NCBI RefSeq assembly: GCF_020379485.1
Contig: NC_063452.1
Span: 54,961,377-55,025,376 of the forward strand
Length of the DNA stretch: 64,000 nt
DNA from: Brassica napus
Lineage: Eukaryota; Streptophyta; Magnoliopsida; Brassicales; Brassicaceae
Direction: 5' to 3'
Positions 43,714-54,765 of the stretch are shown one piece after another. The notes under the pieces were generated by a model, which had not been told where the DNA came from, made no database searches, and worked only from the letters and a program-made list of their open reading frames with translations. Each line of letters opens with the position of its first letter. Within the stretch, counting starts at the first letter, position 1. Both the position numbers and the translations under genes were made by a program.

Positions 43714-43977
43714 GAGCATCATTATCCCTCGAACCCCAAATGGGGTTTCTTAATTTTCTTTTTTTTTTTTTTTTTTTACTTTTTCGAAGTAAAAAAAAAA
43801 AAACGAACCAATCGTGAACCGCCACGTGTTAGTGGGATCCGCGAACAGTGTAAGAAACCTTTAAGAATCGACTACTATTTAATAGTTTTTGTAACCGGTT
43901 TCTTAAAAAAAAGTGGGTCCTACGCGGGACTCACACGCTAAGAAAACCTCTTCTAGTATCCCCGGATAAAGATGCTC
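43714..43977. mobile_element. Harbinger-type MITE in the promoter of copy 6
   Basis: The ends GAGCATCATTATCC and, inverted, GAGCATCTTTATCC are near-perfect inverted repeats. They are bordered by TTA on the left and TAA on the right, so the whole terminus is palindromic. It separates the G-box from the proximal promoter: the other copies have these only about 30-40 bp apart. Confidence 0.8.
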
Positions 43978-44226
43978 TAAATGCATAAATAGTCATCTTT
44001 TGCGAGTGTCCGCGTAATTCAGACACTATAAAAACAAATATTCAACGTGCTCAACATTAAAAATACCATTATAAAATGAAAATAATTTCATTTTCTTAGA
44101 TACAAAGTTTATTTCACATCTATAAATTCATGCATCTCTAAAGCGCCTCATCATCTTCATCTCCATTATAATAGGCCATCTTCATCGCAAACAAACAATC
44201 ACACAAAAGAACCTGAGAAAACAAAG
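43978..44226 (+). promoter_or_regulatory. Proximal promoter and 5'UTR of copy 6
   Basis: The conserved block attcaacgtgctcaacatta (about 44039-44058) and a TATA box tataaat at 44121-44127 precede the ATG by about 100 bp. The leader contains two similar segments ending tcatcttcatc, a small internal duplication. Confidence 0.6.
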
Positions 44227-47105
44227 ATGCATGGCCTTAAGCGCCTCATCATCTTCATCTCCATGTTTGCCGCCATTTCAGAAGCCCAATATCTTCTTCC
44301 GATCACCAAAAACGAAACCACCAAACAATACTACACCACTATCAACATCGGATCCGCCGCCAACTCTCCCGTTAACCTTCTCCTCGATATCGGAACCGAC
44401 CTCTCATGGCTCAACTGCCGCAAAATAAAATCCTTATCATCACTCCACCTCGTCCCTTGCCAGAGCCCCACTTGCAAGTCCATCCCCAGCAACGCCTGCG
44501 ACGGAAAACACTGTCTTTACCTTCAACAAAGCCCTTTCGTCAAAAACCACACAGTGTCCACCGTCGACCGTGTCGTTCAAGACAAAGCCACCATCTCCAC
44601 CAAAGTCTCTTTCCGTCCATTCACATTCTCCTGCGTCGCTCAGACACACATCCAAGGCCTTTCCCCTCCCATCGCCGGAGTTCTTGGTCTTTCTCCGGGA
44701 GAGTTCCCGTTCTGGAGACAGGTGACGAGAGCGTTTAACATCATCCCGCGCTTCGCTATCTGCTTGCCTTCTTCAGGCAACGGTAATTTCTTTATCGGCG
44801 GTGGAGGTTTCGGTGTTTCGATGACTTTGACTCCGTTGAAAATAGTTGGCTCTGATTATCTTATCTCCCCCACGTCAATCTACGTTGACGGGATACCTTT
44901 ATCGTTGAATCCAAGTTTGCTTGAGGGCGGAGCAAAGCTCAGCACGGTGGTTCCGTACACCGTACTTCAAACTGATATCTACAATGCTCTTGCTAGTGCA
45001 TTTACCCGTAAAGCAATGGTAAATTAAATAACAAAACTCTTTATAAATTGATGAACAAATAAATATTGATGCATGCTGTGGTGGTAGGCGAGAATTGAGA
45101 ATGTGCTAAAACACTTTCTTAGGAATTTGAATATTATTCAAACAAAAACACTTAGAAATTTTGTTCTCCGGCTTCGACCAAAACAATTTACACGATAGTC
45201 CGGTAACAATAATCCAGTAATAGATAACTATTACTATTGATAAAAACGCACTTAGTGCTATAGGAAATAGAAAAATAGGAATGTATGAATGTGATTTCAT
45301 ATCACAATATTGAACAAATAAATATATTTTTTTGGTATAACTTATAAGAGTTTGATTTCAAATATTTGTGTATAACATGTTAGGGATTGTTTTTTTTTTC
45401 ACAGAAAATAGGAATGTCTGAGATCCCTCGACTTGCGCCATTTAAACACTGCTTCCAAGAAGGCTCTTCCATGAGAATAAATGAGGAGTTGATGAACGTG
45501 ACGTCGGTAGAGATTGGGCTGCCAGGGAATGGAAGGGAGGTGAAGTGGACGTTTCACGGTAAGAATACGGTGGTGAGCAACTTGGAAAAAAAAAACGATC
45601 TTCTCTCCCCACCAACTCTTCGCTTCGACATCTCCTCTTGCGTCTCGTTCCGGTGGCCGACGGAGGGTCTCTACCCGTCGGTCGCCACCCCGTTTCGTCA
45701 CCGTTCCTAGTCTCTGCCCTCTCACGCTTCTGTCTCCTCCACTTCCTCCTTGCTTCATCTCCTCTGTTTATCGTCGGGTTGCGGCCGGACTAGGCGATTC
45801 AAACCGGTGGCTGTGGGTGTCTACAGCTTCCCTGGAGAGATGGCGAGGTCGTGGTGAGCCGGATCTGAGCTGGAGGCGTCGTCAAGCTGGTAGATCTAGG
45901 GTTTCGCACGGAGTAGATCTGGGTCAGATCTCTCCCGGAGGGTTCGCCGGAGTGGCTCTGCGTCGCTGCCTTTGCCGTTCTGGTCAGTATTCTGCCTCCA
46001 CCGTCTCTCCCATGTCTCCTCTTACGGTTGCTTTGGTAAGAACTTCCCCCTCTTGTTCCAAGTTGAAAAGGCGATTCGAGACTCATCGTCGGGGACTTCT
46101 TTCTCGGTAATGGTTCTTAGACAACCACCTGGTGTTTCTTTGGGTTTCGATCTGTTCGGGTTTGGGTTGGATTGGAGTTTCGTGCCGTTACTCCGTTTTG
46201 TCTAACCTCCTCAGACGGGTCTCTCCTCCTGTTTCGCCTGCTGTAAGGAGCTCTGGCTCCTCCGTTCTTCAAGCTTCAGAAGGAAGTTGGTCGTCGTCCT
46301 CTGCCTCTCTTGGTGTTCAGTTGCTGGAATCCCTTGTGCTCTGCTCGCGTGGTGGGACCAGAGTCCAGCCATTAAACCTCTGCTTCCACCAGCCAGTACT
46401 CCACCTTTGCTTCATATACCGGTTCTTTACATCAGTTAGGATTCTCAGAGTATGGCGTGACAGTTTCTTGAGATAGCAACGTCTGGAGTGGACATCATTG
46501 CTTGCGATGGCCGGACCAGGGCTTGCCGACCCTGCTTCGCCTGTACTTCTTTCGATGTCGCCTTCGGGATGGTCTGCGGTGCCTCGGACCATTCTCCGGT
46601 TGCGATTCTCTATTGGTCCGAGCTATTTTGATGCAGGTTCCGGCTTCAAGATCTCTTCTCTGGTCTCCTGTTTGCTGAATGGTTGTCTTAAGACCTGTTA
46701 AATACTAGCTAAGCTTCTCGCATCCTCATGGTTGTGATTGAACCTTATTAGTCTTAGTGAGTTTTTTTACTTTTTTTGTGGCTTGCTATGGCTTCATTGC
46801 TCTGTCTTATTGACTTAGCGACTTAGATTCAATAGGATTAGATTAGTCAAGTCCATTGTATCTCTTTGCCTCATTATTAAGTTAATGAAATTCACATACT
46901 TAACAAAAAAAAAAAGAATACGGTGGTGAGAGTGTTGGAGACGGTGATTTGTTTGGCGTTCGTAGACGGAGGAGAGAAACCTAAGGAGTCGATGGTCATT
47001 GGGACACATCAGCTTCAAGATTATATACTCAATTTCGATATGAGCACAACACGTCTGGCTTTTAGTGATTCACTCTTGCTCCATAACTTTAGCTGCTCCG
47101 CGTGA
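44227..47105 (+). pseudogene. Aspartyl-protease-like protein, copy 6, exon 2 split by a retroposon
   Basis: Exon 1 (44227-45018) encodes 264 codons: a signal peptide ending AISEA, LLLDIGTDLSWLNC in place of the DTG motif, paired cysteines around CRKIK, CQSPTCKS and CDGKHC, and LSTVVPYTVLQTD. The intron is 45019-45404. Exon 2 is 45405-45577 and resumes at 46931-47105 after a 1336-bp insertion that duplicated 17 bp. With the insertion removed the frame is fully open to TGA at 47103-47105 (HNFSCSA). With it, translation enters unrelated sequence after KNTVVS. The copy must have been intact until the insertion. Loss of the catalytic DTG and of the second Asp motif suggests an inhibitor- or lectin-like role rather than a protease. 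Confidence 0.92.
45578..46913 (+). mobile_element. Retroposon with poly(A) tail in exon 2 of copy 6
   Basis: It is flanked by the perfect 17-bp target duplication AAGAATACGGTGGTGAG (45561-45577 and 46914-46930). It ends in an A-run (46905-46913), marking it as a product of LINE-type retrotransposition. The body is GC-richer than its surroundings in the first kilobase, with no long ORF and no RT motif. It could be a non-autonomous LINE relative, a Sadhu-like retroposon or a processed RNA copy; its source is not recognised. Confidence 0.9.
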
Positions 47106-47419
47106 CCTTCCCGGAAATAGAATCAATCACATGTGATGAGGGTTAAGAGATCGTCTTTGACATTTCAGCTGTTACTTGTGTTCCAATCATAATTTGAATA
47201 AATTAATCATGATCAGTTTCTTCTTAAATATATTGTTTATTTTATTTTGTTATAATCATTACTATAAATTATAAAACACACTATCACTTCAATTGTAGTT
47301 ACCAAGATCCAAGCTTTGCGATAAAGATACCAAGGATCGCTCACGTGATTACGATAAAATACATTATCACTTCCATTGTAATTACCATATCACTTCCTGA
47401 AACAAGAAAGTAAAACTTA
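47106..47419 (+). other. 3'UTR and flank of copy 6
   Basis: Matches the 3' flank of copies 4 and 5 (gatcgtctttgacatttcag, tgttccaatca). 47300-47345 has the unit repeat agatccaagctttgcgataa. Confidence 0.5.
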
Positions 47420-48230
47420 CACAGCAATGGCTTATTTGATTAAATTGTTTCCATTCTTTAGCCATCCAAACAAAGCCACAAGTCTCTATTGACTACACAA
47501 ACATTCGAAGATGTATATTCTGTATCAGTTCGTGAAGTACTACAGGAGGTAGTACATGTGTGTGTCATGAAGATGGATTTGGTTGGAGTTCGTGTTGTAT
47601 GATGTTTGTGGGCTTGTTAAACTTTGAGAAGAATCAATATATTAATGGGAGATTTACATTAAGTGTAAAGGATATTACTCGAAGAGGAAAAGACAAAAGA
47701 GTTATTCTTTAGAGAAAAAGAAAAATTGTTTAAGTTGCTTTTGGAAGAACTTGAGGAGCAAGTTCTGGTTATGTATACATGGAGGACGTGTCTCTATGAA
47801 GATAGTTGTCTCTGCTAAAAGAAGAAAAGTCGAGAGATCATTGTTTGGTGCTTGTGTGACCAAGCCTTTGGTGTCACTGCTCTGCATTAGATGTGGAAGT
47901 AGTTGTTGAAGTACTTCCGAGTATTGGAAGATTGAAGTCTATAGATTCATAGGGAGTTTAGCTCAGGATCGGGGTGATTTTGATTAACAAAAGTCTAGAC
48001 TCTACGATGAGTTTTAGCTTAGGATTTGGGTAATCCTACAGAATTTTTGTAATATAAAAGATTGGTGTAAGATTTTTTTTTTCTAGTGAATTCGGAAAGA
48101 GAAAAACTTGTGACTTTATTATTTATGCATTATTACTCTGGCATTAACAACATTGACCTTGGAAACAACAGTCACTTTCCTATCAATCATAGCATTACCA
48201 TGGATCTTGGTGGCAACTCACCTAGTCTGA
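47420..48230 (+). pseudogene. Type II protease-like fragment, copy b, split by an insertion
   Basis: 47420-47496 matches 33958-34100 and 54590-54680 (cttatttgattaaattgttt, caaagccacaagtctctatt). 48165-48230 continues it with TLGNNSHFP-type codons and ITMDLGGNSPSL, equivalent to the catalytic DTG region with the Thr replaced. The 670 bp between (about 47497-48165) is an insertion of unknown type, rich in gaag and with an LTR-like tail (ttgtaatataaaagattggtg). Only this N-terminal fragment exists. Confidence 0.6.
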
Positions 48231-48454
48231 TGATTTTTGAAAACTTATTTTCACTCCTTTTTTAATATTTTCTTTTTAAAATTATAAATTACTCGCATGA
48301 AAAAGTTCCGTTAGAAATAATAAATCACTGAAACCATGCTGCGTAAGTACGAAAATGTTCAACTATTCCTTAATTTACACGAAATAGATATATATATAGA
48401 TTTAGAATAATATTATTTTAATTCTAGGGCTTTCACGAAATCTAGAAAACGATT

Positions 48455-48870
48455 ACATCACGTGAACCATGTGGTTTATTCAACGCATACATAGCTGCAT
48501 TATGTATTTTAATTACGAGTCTATCCACAAAAAATCTATATGGGTCCTTCATATATCTTTAGTATCTCTAATTCTCTATGTACATGGACCGCATATATAG
48601 TTGCAGTATGTACGTTAATTACTACAGTCTCGACAGAAAATCTCAAATTGGTTCCTTCATATATTTCTTAGCTTCTCTATGTACAGTGACCATCTAAATT
48701 TAAATTAAAAATATACATACATTGTGTGAACCATGTGGTCTAGCTAGATATCATGTGTCGCATAAATAGATACATTATGAATTTTAATTACTAATGTAGA
48801 GACAGAAAATCCCATATATGGGTTCCTACATATATTTTTCTAGCACCTGACCATGCATCTAGTAATCATA
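48455..48870 (+). repeat. Three consecutive gaaccatgtgg-type unit blocks
   Basis: Copies start at about 48465, 48590 and 48735. Each runs from (gaaccatgtggt)ct through gcataca/aata-gctgcattatgta-ttttaattact and gacagaaaatct-c-tatgggttcc to a tagc-tctctatgtac ending. It is one block locally triplicated; single copies lie at 24294, 25345 and 55030. Confidence 0.75.
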
Positions 48871-49770
48871 ATAATAAATATACACATATTATACAATTTG
48901 ATAAGCAATATTTCAATTAATATTTTTAGTGTATTTTATCAAATTTACCGTAATTTTAAGAAAGTTTACTAGAGTAGTCGTTTAAAATATAAATTAAAAT
49001 GTTTTTCAGTGTAATATATTATATCTATTATATCAGTATTGAAAAAATTACCTTCAAATTTTATTTTAAAACAAAATCAAAATTAAAAACTAAAAATTGA
49101 AAGCCAAAAATCAAACAATAGAAAAACTAAAAACTAATATCCAATAACCAAAATCTATGCAAACAATCAAAGCCTTAATTTTATTCCATTCATTTGATCT
49201 TGCACTTTGATTCCTTATGCGCTATTTCTATTCCAAATATATTTTATTTCTTTTATTAAGGGCTACAGAGCTAGAATAAACGTGTTTGATTTTATTGTAA
49301 AATTAGGATTCCGAGTTAACATGAGGTATAGATACGGCTTAATACAGTATGATGAGTAAGATGTCAACAGTTTTCTAGAATAATAATGAGTCGAAATATC
49401 TGGCAATTTGAAACGCATTGACTTGAAGTTGAAACTTTACGTACAGTGGTTATTTTGTCTGTATTTGTTTATATCAGTTTCACCATCACGTACGTATACG
49501 ATCACCGACTTAATTTCTATAATTCTTTCAAATATAATTTAAAAGTTGTCACGTGTTAATATTTTTTTCGGGCAATGCGCGTACACTAGCTAGAAAAACA
49601 AATATTCAACGTGCTCAAACATTAAAAAATACATTTATAGAATTTAAATATTTTCATTTTCTTAGATACAAAGTTTATTTTACATGTATAAATTCCATAC
49701 ATCTATAACAGTCCATCTTCATCGCAAACAAACAAACACATTCATTGCCGTTTACAACAAGTAAACAAAG
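48871..49770 (+). promoter_or_regulatory. Upstream region and promoter of copy 7
   Basis: 48871-49200 is AT-rich without features. 49200-49480 matches 8570-9060 (gcactttgattccttatg, gaaacgcattgacttgaag). A G-box CACGTG lies at 49550-49555, the conserved block attcaacgtgctcaaacatt near 49605-49624, and a TATA box tataaat at 49687-49693, about 80 bp before the ATG at 49771. Confidence 0.6.
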
Positions 49771-50877
49771 ATGGGTGGCGTTACGTACCTCATCGTCTTC
49801 GTCTCCATGTTTGCCGCCATACTCCAATATCAGAAGCTCAATACCTTCTTCCAATCACAAAACACGAGCCCACAAAAAAATACTACACCACTATTGACAT
49901 CGGATCCGCCGCGAACTCTCACGTCAACCTCCTCCTCGACCTCGGAAAAACCTAACGTGGCTCAACTGCCGCAACCTCAAATCTTTATCATCACTCCACC
50001 TCATCACTTGCCAGAGCTCCACCTGCAAGTCCATCCCCGGCAGTGGCTGCGACGGGAAGTTCTGCCTTTACCGTCAACCAAATCCTCTCGGTTACAAACC
50101 CTTCATGACCACCGGTCGTGTCGTTCAAGACAAAGCCACCATCTACACCACAGACGGCAAAGAGTTACTCTCCAGTGTCTCTATCCGCCGCTTCACATTC
50201 TCCTGCGCCGCCCAATTTATTTCCCCTCCCATCGCCGGAGTTCTGGCTCTTTCTCCGGGAGAGTTTCCGTTCTGGAGACAGGTGACGTCAGCGTTTAATG
50301 TCATCTCGAAGTTCGCTCTCTGCTTGCCTTCTTCCGGCACCAGTCACTTCTATGTCGGCGCCGTTAATCGCTATATTATCCCGCCGCTCGGCGGTAGCAG
50401 TAATCCGATTCCGATGACTTTGACGCCGTTGAAAATCGTTGGCTCGGATTATCTTATCTCAGTCACATCAATCTACGTTGGCGGAATCCCTTTATCGTTG
50501 AATCCAAAGTTGCTTGAGGGCGGAGCCAAGCTCAGCACGGTGGTTCCTTACACCGTACTACAAACCGATATCTACAATTCTCTTGCTAGTGCATTTACCC
50601 ATAAAGCAAAGGTATATTAAATAACAAAACTATTTCAATTATTTTAGAAAATACCATATAATAGCATTCAAACATTTTTCACTTTAAAATTAGTACATAA
50701 GAGAAGAAATTAAATAGGGTTTGAAATAATTTAATCATAAAGCAAAGGTAATAAATAACAAAACTATTTTAATTATTTTAGAAAATCTATATTATAATGA
50801 TTGAGTTTTTGCTCTCTCTTCAGCGCGCCACATCAGCATTTTGTGGGTCCCACTTTTAAAAAGTGTGAAAAAGTGTG

Positions 50878-50957
50878 AAAAAGTGTCAAATCCATGTTTC
50901 GAACCTGGGTTATTGAGATATAAACACCAACATTTATACCACTAAACTAAAGGATAC
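50878..50957 (-). other. tRNA-like segment with pol III A and B boxes
   Basis: On the minus strand an A-box-like TAGTTTAGTGG (50949-50939) is followed about 34 bases later by a B-box-like GGTTCGAAAC (50905-50896) and then by T5 runs (50882-50878 and beyond), the pattern of a pol III gene. The A box resembles that of plant tRNA-Asp. The cloverleaf stems do not pair well, so it is a tRNA-derived sequence and not a functional tRNA. The homologous segment lies at 59102-59180. Confidence 0.6.
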
Positions 50958-51111
50958 TTTGTGCTTTTATGGCCGAAACTAATATATATTTGTGAAGGTC
51001 GGAAACTCTTGCTTCTTCGGCTTTCTCTATGGGACGGGCCTAGGAAAGGAAAATAATATAGATTGTTTTTAATTGATTTTCTGATTCTTTGTTGAATAAT
51101 ATTATTTGCAG

Positions 51112-51533
51112 ATTCTGTGATTCATGAGTTTATTCCCGCCGGACGTGCTAATCATTACATGTCATCTTTGAAAGCCGGTTCCATTGTGTAAGTCGATCAT
51201 TTTGAGGTTGATAGGTGCTCAAGAATGTACAAGATAACTGATCATTCATTCCTTATTCGTTTCATCTCACCAACTATTATTAATGAAGTCATCACAGATG
51301 CTCCTAAGATCAATCTCCAGTCATAATTAGATTGTTCGACAATTTCCAAGTGATTGCGAACACAAACATAGAACTCCCAGGTATATTATCATATTGCATC
51401 TGAGTTTATATTATGTTTTGATATCATAACTGATATTTAAACTCGCAGATGTGGTTGGGCAAATCCGTTCTGTCCAGGGCTCTGACCTTACCAAAGAAAC
51501 AACCCGAGTCGTTATCCGTCTCCTCATTGATCC
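51112..51533 (+). pseudogene. RPA1-like (DUF223) exon fragments inside the Helitron
   Basis: Exon 51112-51380 encodes SVIHEFIPAGRANHYMSSLK then AGSIV and, after a stop, VDHFEVDRCSRMYKITDHSF. It ends at a GT donor. Exon 51449-51533 encodes DVVGQIRSVQGSDLTKETTR then VVIRLLIDP, between AG and GT. This is the same gene family as 36767-38329, but a diverged member. In-frame stops show decay. RPA-like ORFs are typical cargo of plant Helitrons. Confidence 0.82.
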
Positions 51534-52711
51534 GTAAGAAACAATCAACACACAATTCCCTTTATATTATTTTCTATATTGTGCTAACATCAATAATCAA
51601 AAATATTTTCTACCCAAAATATGTGGTCGTCTATTTATCTCTTTTACTTATCAAACTAATTTTACACAAACCTTTATTTTACAGCTTAAAAGAAACCACA
51701 ACATCTCAAACAATCAAAACACCAAAAACTAGAATTCCAAAAAAGACAAATCATTAATGATCACCTCTCTTTTTTGTCTAATCTTAGAAATAAACTTCAA
51801 AACAAATATACCAAATCAATCACCTCAACTAAAACTCAACGACACATACATCGAGTCAGCTAAACAAATACAAACTACACGGCCAACTATTTAACAATTT
51901 ACAAACTTACTTTCGCAAAGAAGAAAACGTAGACGACAACCAATATCAGTGAAATTACCTAAACAAAAAAACAGAGTAAATTACGAACTCTGATAAATAC
52001 AACTAACAATGATTTTTGTTTACATATTACCCATCAAATAAAAGAGAAACAAACACAACCAAACCAGAAGATACAAGATAAAATCCCGACAGACACAAAG
52101 GCGGCAACAACATCTCCACCTGCTCACTCCTCTTGTCTTATAAAAACAGATTACATGCTCAATGTCAACAGGTCAATGTTATTGTCTTCTTATGAGAAAT
52201 ACATAAATTCGTTTAAAACCCATTAAGGCCCAAATACTCAGAACTATCACTCATTTTATAGTTATTTCTACAAGTCTTCATGTATTTGTTTTAAAGGTCC
52301 GGTAAGAGCAACAAGTTTAAAAATAAAAAAGAAACATATAACAAACATAATAAGGATAATAAAAATTATTACTTAATAAACAAAACTTACACAACTAAAC
52401 TGGAAAAAAAATATCCAGAAACAAAAGGTACTCTCAACAACTTTAATATAATTTATGTACTCTTAATAGTACAAGAAACAAATTAAAAAGATAAACAAAC
52501 AATACGTATCCGTGACACAGCAAACAACACCACGAACTTTATCAATCACATTACTAACACAGTTTAGTACTTCATAAGTGGTGAACAATGCATACACAAT
52601 TCATCATCACAACTCTAACCCTATAACAATAAAAAAAAACTTGAAAAACAACTCAAAACGCAAAATTCACAACTACAATAACCCTAGCAAACGCGGGGGC
52701 AATGCCCCTAG

Positions 52712-53392
52712 AAAAATTGATTGAAATAAACTGATTAATTTCAAAGCAATTTGGGTTCATCTCCACATAACAAAATTTATAAAGTGAATTTTTTTTTTTT
52801 TAAATATAGAATGTGATTTATAAAAAAGGGAAGTTAACCAAAAATAGTGTTAATATTAAAAATATATTATTAAAATATACTTATACATTTAAGATGAAAA
52901 ACTAAGAGTATGAATGGTGACTAAGGAACGATAATGAATAATGCATTCTCTAACATTCCTAAAAAAATTCACCATTCACAAGGAATAAATTTTTCTTCTC
53001 ATTCCCTACCATTTCTTTTTTTTGTAGAGAAATAAAGAACAAAGTTATTCCTTATTAAATATAGGATGGAAAAACCATTCCTTTTCATTTTTGCAATTTT
53101 ATTCTTCTACGTTCATTACCTATTCGTTACTTTTAGAAAATACTATATAATAGCATTCAAACATTTTTTATTTTAAAACTAGTACATAAATGAAAAATAG
53201 TTTGAAATAATTTAATCGTTTTATATTTTAGAAAAAGCTATGCTAATTTCGTCATAACTTTTTTGAGCCTATCTAGACAATTTTTCCTTAAATTTAATGA
53301 ACTAATAAATTTATTTTGATACTTTAGATTTGAAATATTTGTGTGTAATAAATTTACTGATCATTATGTTTGGGTATGACTATGTTTCACAG
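52712..53392. other. Right part of the copy 7 intron
   Basis: 52912-53120 is rich in ggaatg / cattcc and is probably a decayed hAT-type MITE related to 36225-36460. From 53134 the original intron resumes (aaaatactatataatagcat), which also appears at 50650-50690 left of the Helitron, so part of the intron was duplicated. Confidence 0.45.
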
Positions 53393-53767
53393 GAAATAGG
53401 AATGTATCAGATCCCAGGACTTGCGCCATTCAAACACTGTTTCGAAGAAGGCAGTTCCAGGAGGAACATGAAGGAGTTCATGAACGTGCCGGTAATAGAG
53501 ATTGGGCTGCCAGGGAATGGAAGGGAGGTGAAGTGGAGGTTTGACGGTGCGAATACGGTGGTGAGATTTTTGGAGACGGTGATTTGTTTGGCGTTCGTCG
53601 ACGGAGGAAAGAAACCTAATGAGTCGATGGTCATTGGGACGCATCAACTTCAAGATTATATGATCGAATTCGATTTGAGCACCACGCGTATGGCTTTTAG
53701 TGACTCACTCTTGCTCCATAACACTAGCTGCTCCACGTGGTCTAAAATCAATCCAACATTACATTAA

Positions 53768-54041
53768 ATTAAGAGATATCTTAATTTGACATGTCAGCTT
53801 TTACGTGTGTTCCAATCAAAATTTGAATAAAACTATCATCAAATGTATCGTTTATTTGTCTAACGTTTAAGAATTTCGCACAATCTATTAGTAATTGTGA
53901 GACTTGCAAATTTAGGGTTTTTACAAACTTAGACATGAAAATCAAAAATATAAAAAAAATCTTCTGTTTTTCAACTTTTTTGTTATTCAAACATCTGTCA
54001 TACCCATCAGCTATTTGATCTCATTTTAAACTACATAAGTC
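53768..54041 (+). other. 3'UTR and flank of copy 7
   Basis: Matches the flanks of copies 1 and 4 (gtctaacgtttaagaatttc). No gene. Confidence 0.5.
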
Positions 54042-54351
54042 ATGTTCTTTTGATAAACGCAGTATCTAGCGTCAGCGTCACCAAATATTCGCATCAACTA
54101 CTTTGTGAAAGAAACGCGGACAGAGATGACGAGAAAAAAATGTCGCCGTAACAGCAAAAGGAGTCGCCGCGTTCTTGTTTAATTGACGCTAGAATTTCAA
54201 GCGGTCAAATATCATCGGAAATCTGACGCCGCGTCTCGTTTAATTAACACCGGATTCAGTGGTTCTTTGCCATCATGCTTTTAAAGCAACAAAATTACAG
54301 GGTTAATTGGAGACGTTGACGCTAGACGCAGCGTCTATCAAAAGAACAGGG
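54042..54351. mobile_element. MITE with long inverted repeats
   Basis: The ends ATGTTCTTTTGATAAACGCA and, inverted, CTGTTCTTTTGATAGACGCT continue inward through ctagcgtca-cgtc. That gives inverted repeats of about 38 bp with a few mismatches. The interior is rich in gacgc / gcgtc. It is non-coding, probably of hAT or Mutator type; the target duplication is unclear. Confidence 0.75.
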
Positions 54352-54564
54352 TTATAGTCTAAAGTGAATACTAAAAGTTTCCGTTATAGTTATTTCTTTC
54401 ATGGGAAATGACAAAGTAGAAAGCTTCTAAAGTTGGTCCAAGATTTGCTAGAAAGATACCAAGGATCACTCACGTGAATGGTAGATAGAGCATTTGGTTA
54501 CAATAAATTAAATTATCACTTCCATTGTAGTTACTATATCATTTTTCTGAATCAGGAAAGTAAA

Positions 54565-54765
54565 TTTATGCAACACCTGCTTGCTTCTTTGATCAACTTG
54601 TTCCCATTCTTTATCATGTTAACCCACCGGTTTTTCAGCTTCCATTGATCAAAGATAAAGCCACGAGTCTCTACTTCACAAACTTTGGAAACAACATCCA
54701 CTCCCCTCTCACTCATATATTGCCATAGATCTCGGCAGCGGCTCAGCTGGTCTGATTTGAGAACT
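54565..54765 (+). pseudogene. Type II protease-like fragment, copy c
   Basis: Encodes a hydrophobic start, then FQLPLIKDKATSLYFTNF, GNNIHSPLTH and a frame-shifted DLGSGSAGL, the DTG-equivalent region. It ends there as in copies a and b. The conserved point of truncation supports one truncated ancestor. Confidence 0.65.

Larger units (their letters stand above)
50786..52711 (+). mobile_element. Helitron in the intron of copy 7, carrying RPA-like exons
   Basis: The 5' end TCTATATTATAATGATTGAG follows an A. The 3' end has the palindrome GGGGC-aat-GCCCC immediately before CTAG (52708-52711). The 3' flanking base is A, not the expected T, so the right boundary is less certain. The first 200 bp are shared with the Helitron at 59022. 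It carries two spliced exons of an RPA/DUF223 gene. No Rep/helicase ORF is present. Confidence 0.72.
49771..53767 (+). pseudogene. Aspartyl-protease-like protein, copy 7, frameshifted, with a Helitron in the intron
   Basis: Exon 1 is 49771-50611. The frame is lost twice near the start, at about 49822-49830 after FAAI and at about 49945-49952 where the DLG motif region reads GKT-stop. It is then open from 49955 to the donor at 50612 (CRNLKSLSSLHLITC, RVVQDKATIYTTDG, YLISVTSIYVGGIPLSL, LSTVVPYTVLQTD). The intron is about 2.8 kb because of a Helitron (50786-52711) and a possible MITE. Exon 2 (53393-53767) is open, from EIGMYQIPGLAPFKHCFEEG to SCSTWSKINPTLH, longer than in other copies because the usual stop is changed. 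Two frameshifts in the first 60 codons make it a pseudogene. Confidence 0.88.

Noticed and set aside
45799..46592. Several ORFs of 65-114 codons in the GC-rich retroposon
   Set aside because: They overlap in different frames on both strands, have no recognisable domain and reflect low stop frequency in GC-rich DNA.
47497..48165. Solo LTR inserted in the type II fragment
   Set aside because: The tail looks LTR-like, but the borders lack TG...CA and no convincing target duplication could be read; reported only as an insertion of unknown type.
50878..50957. A functional tRNA gene
   Set aside because: The A and B boxes fit, but acceptor, D and anticodon stems do not pair, so only a tRNA-derived sequence is reported.
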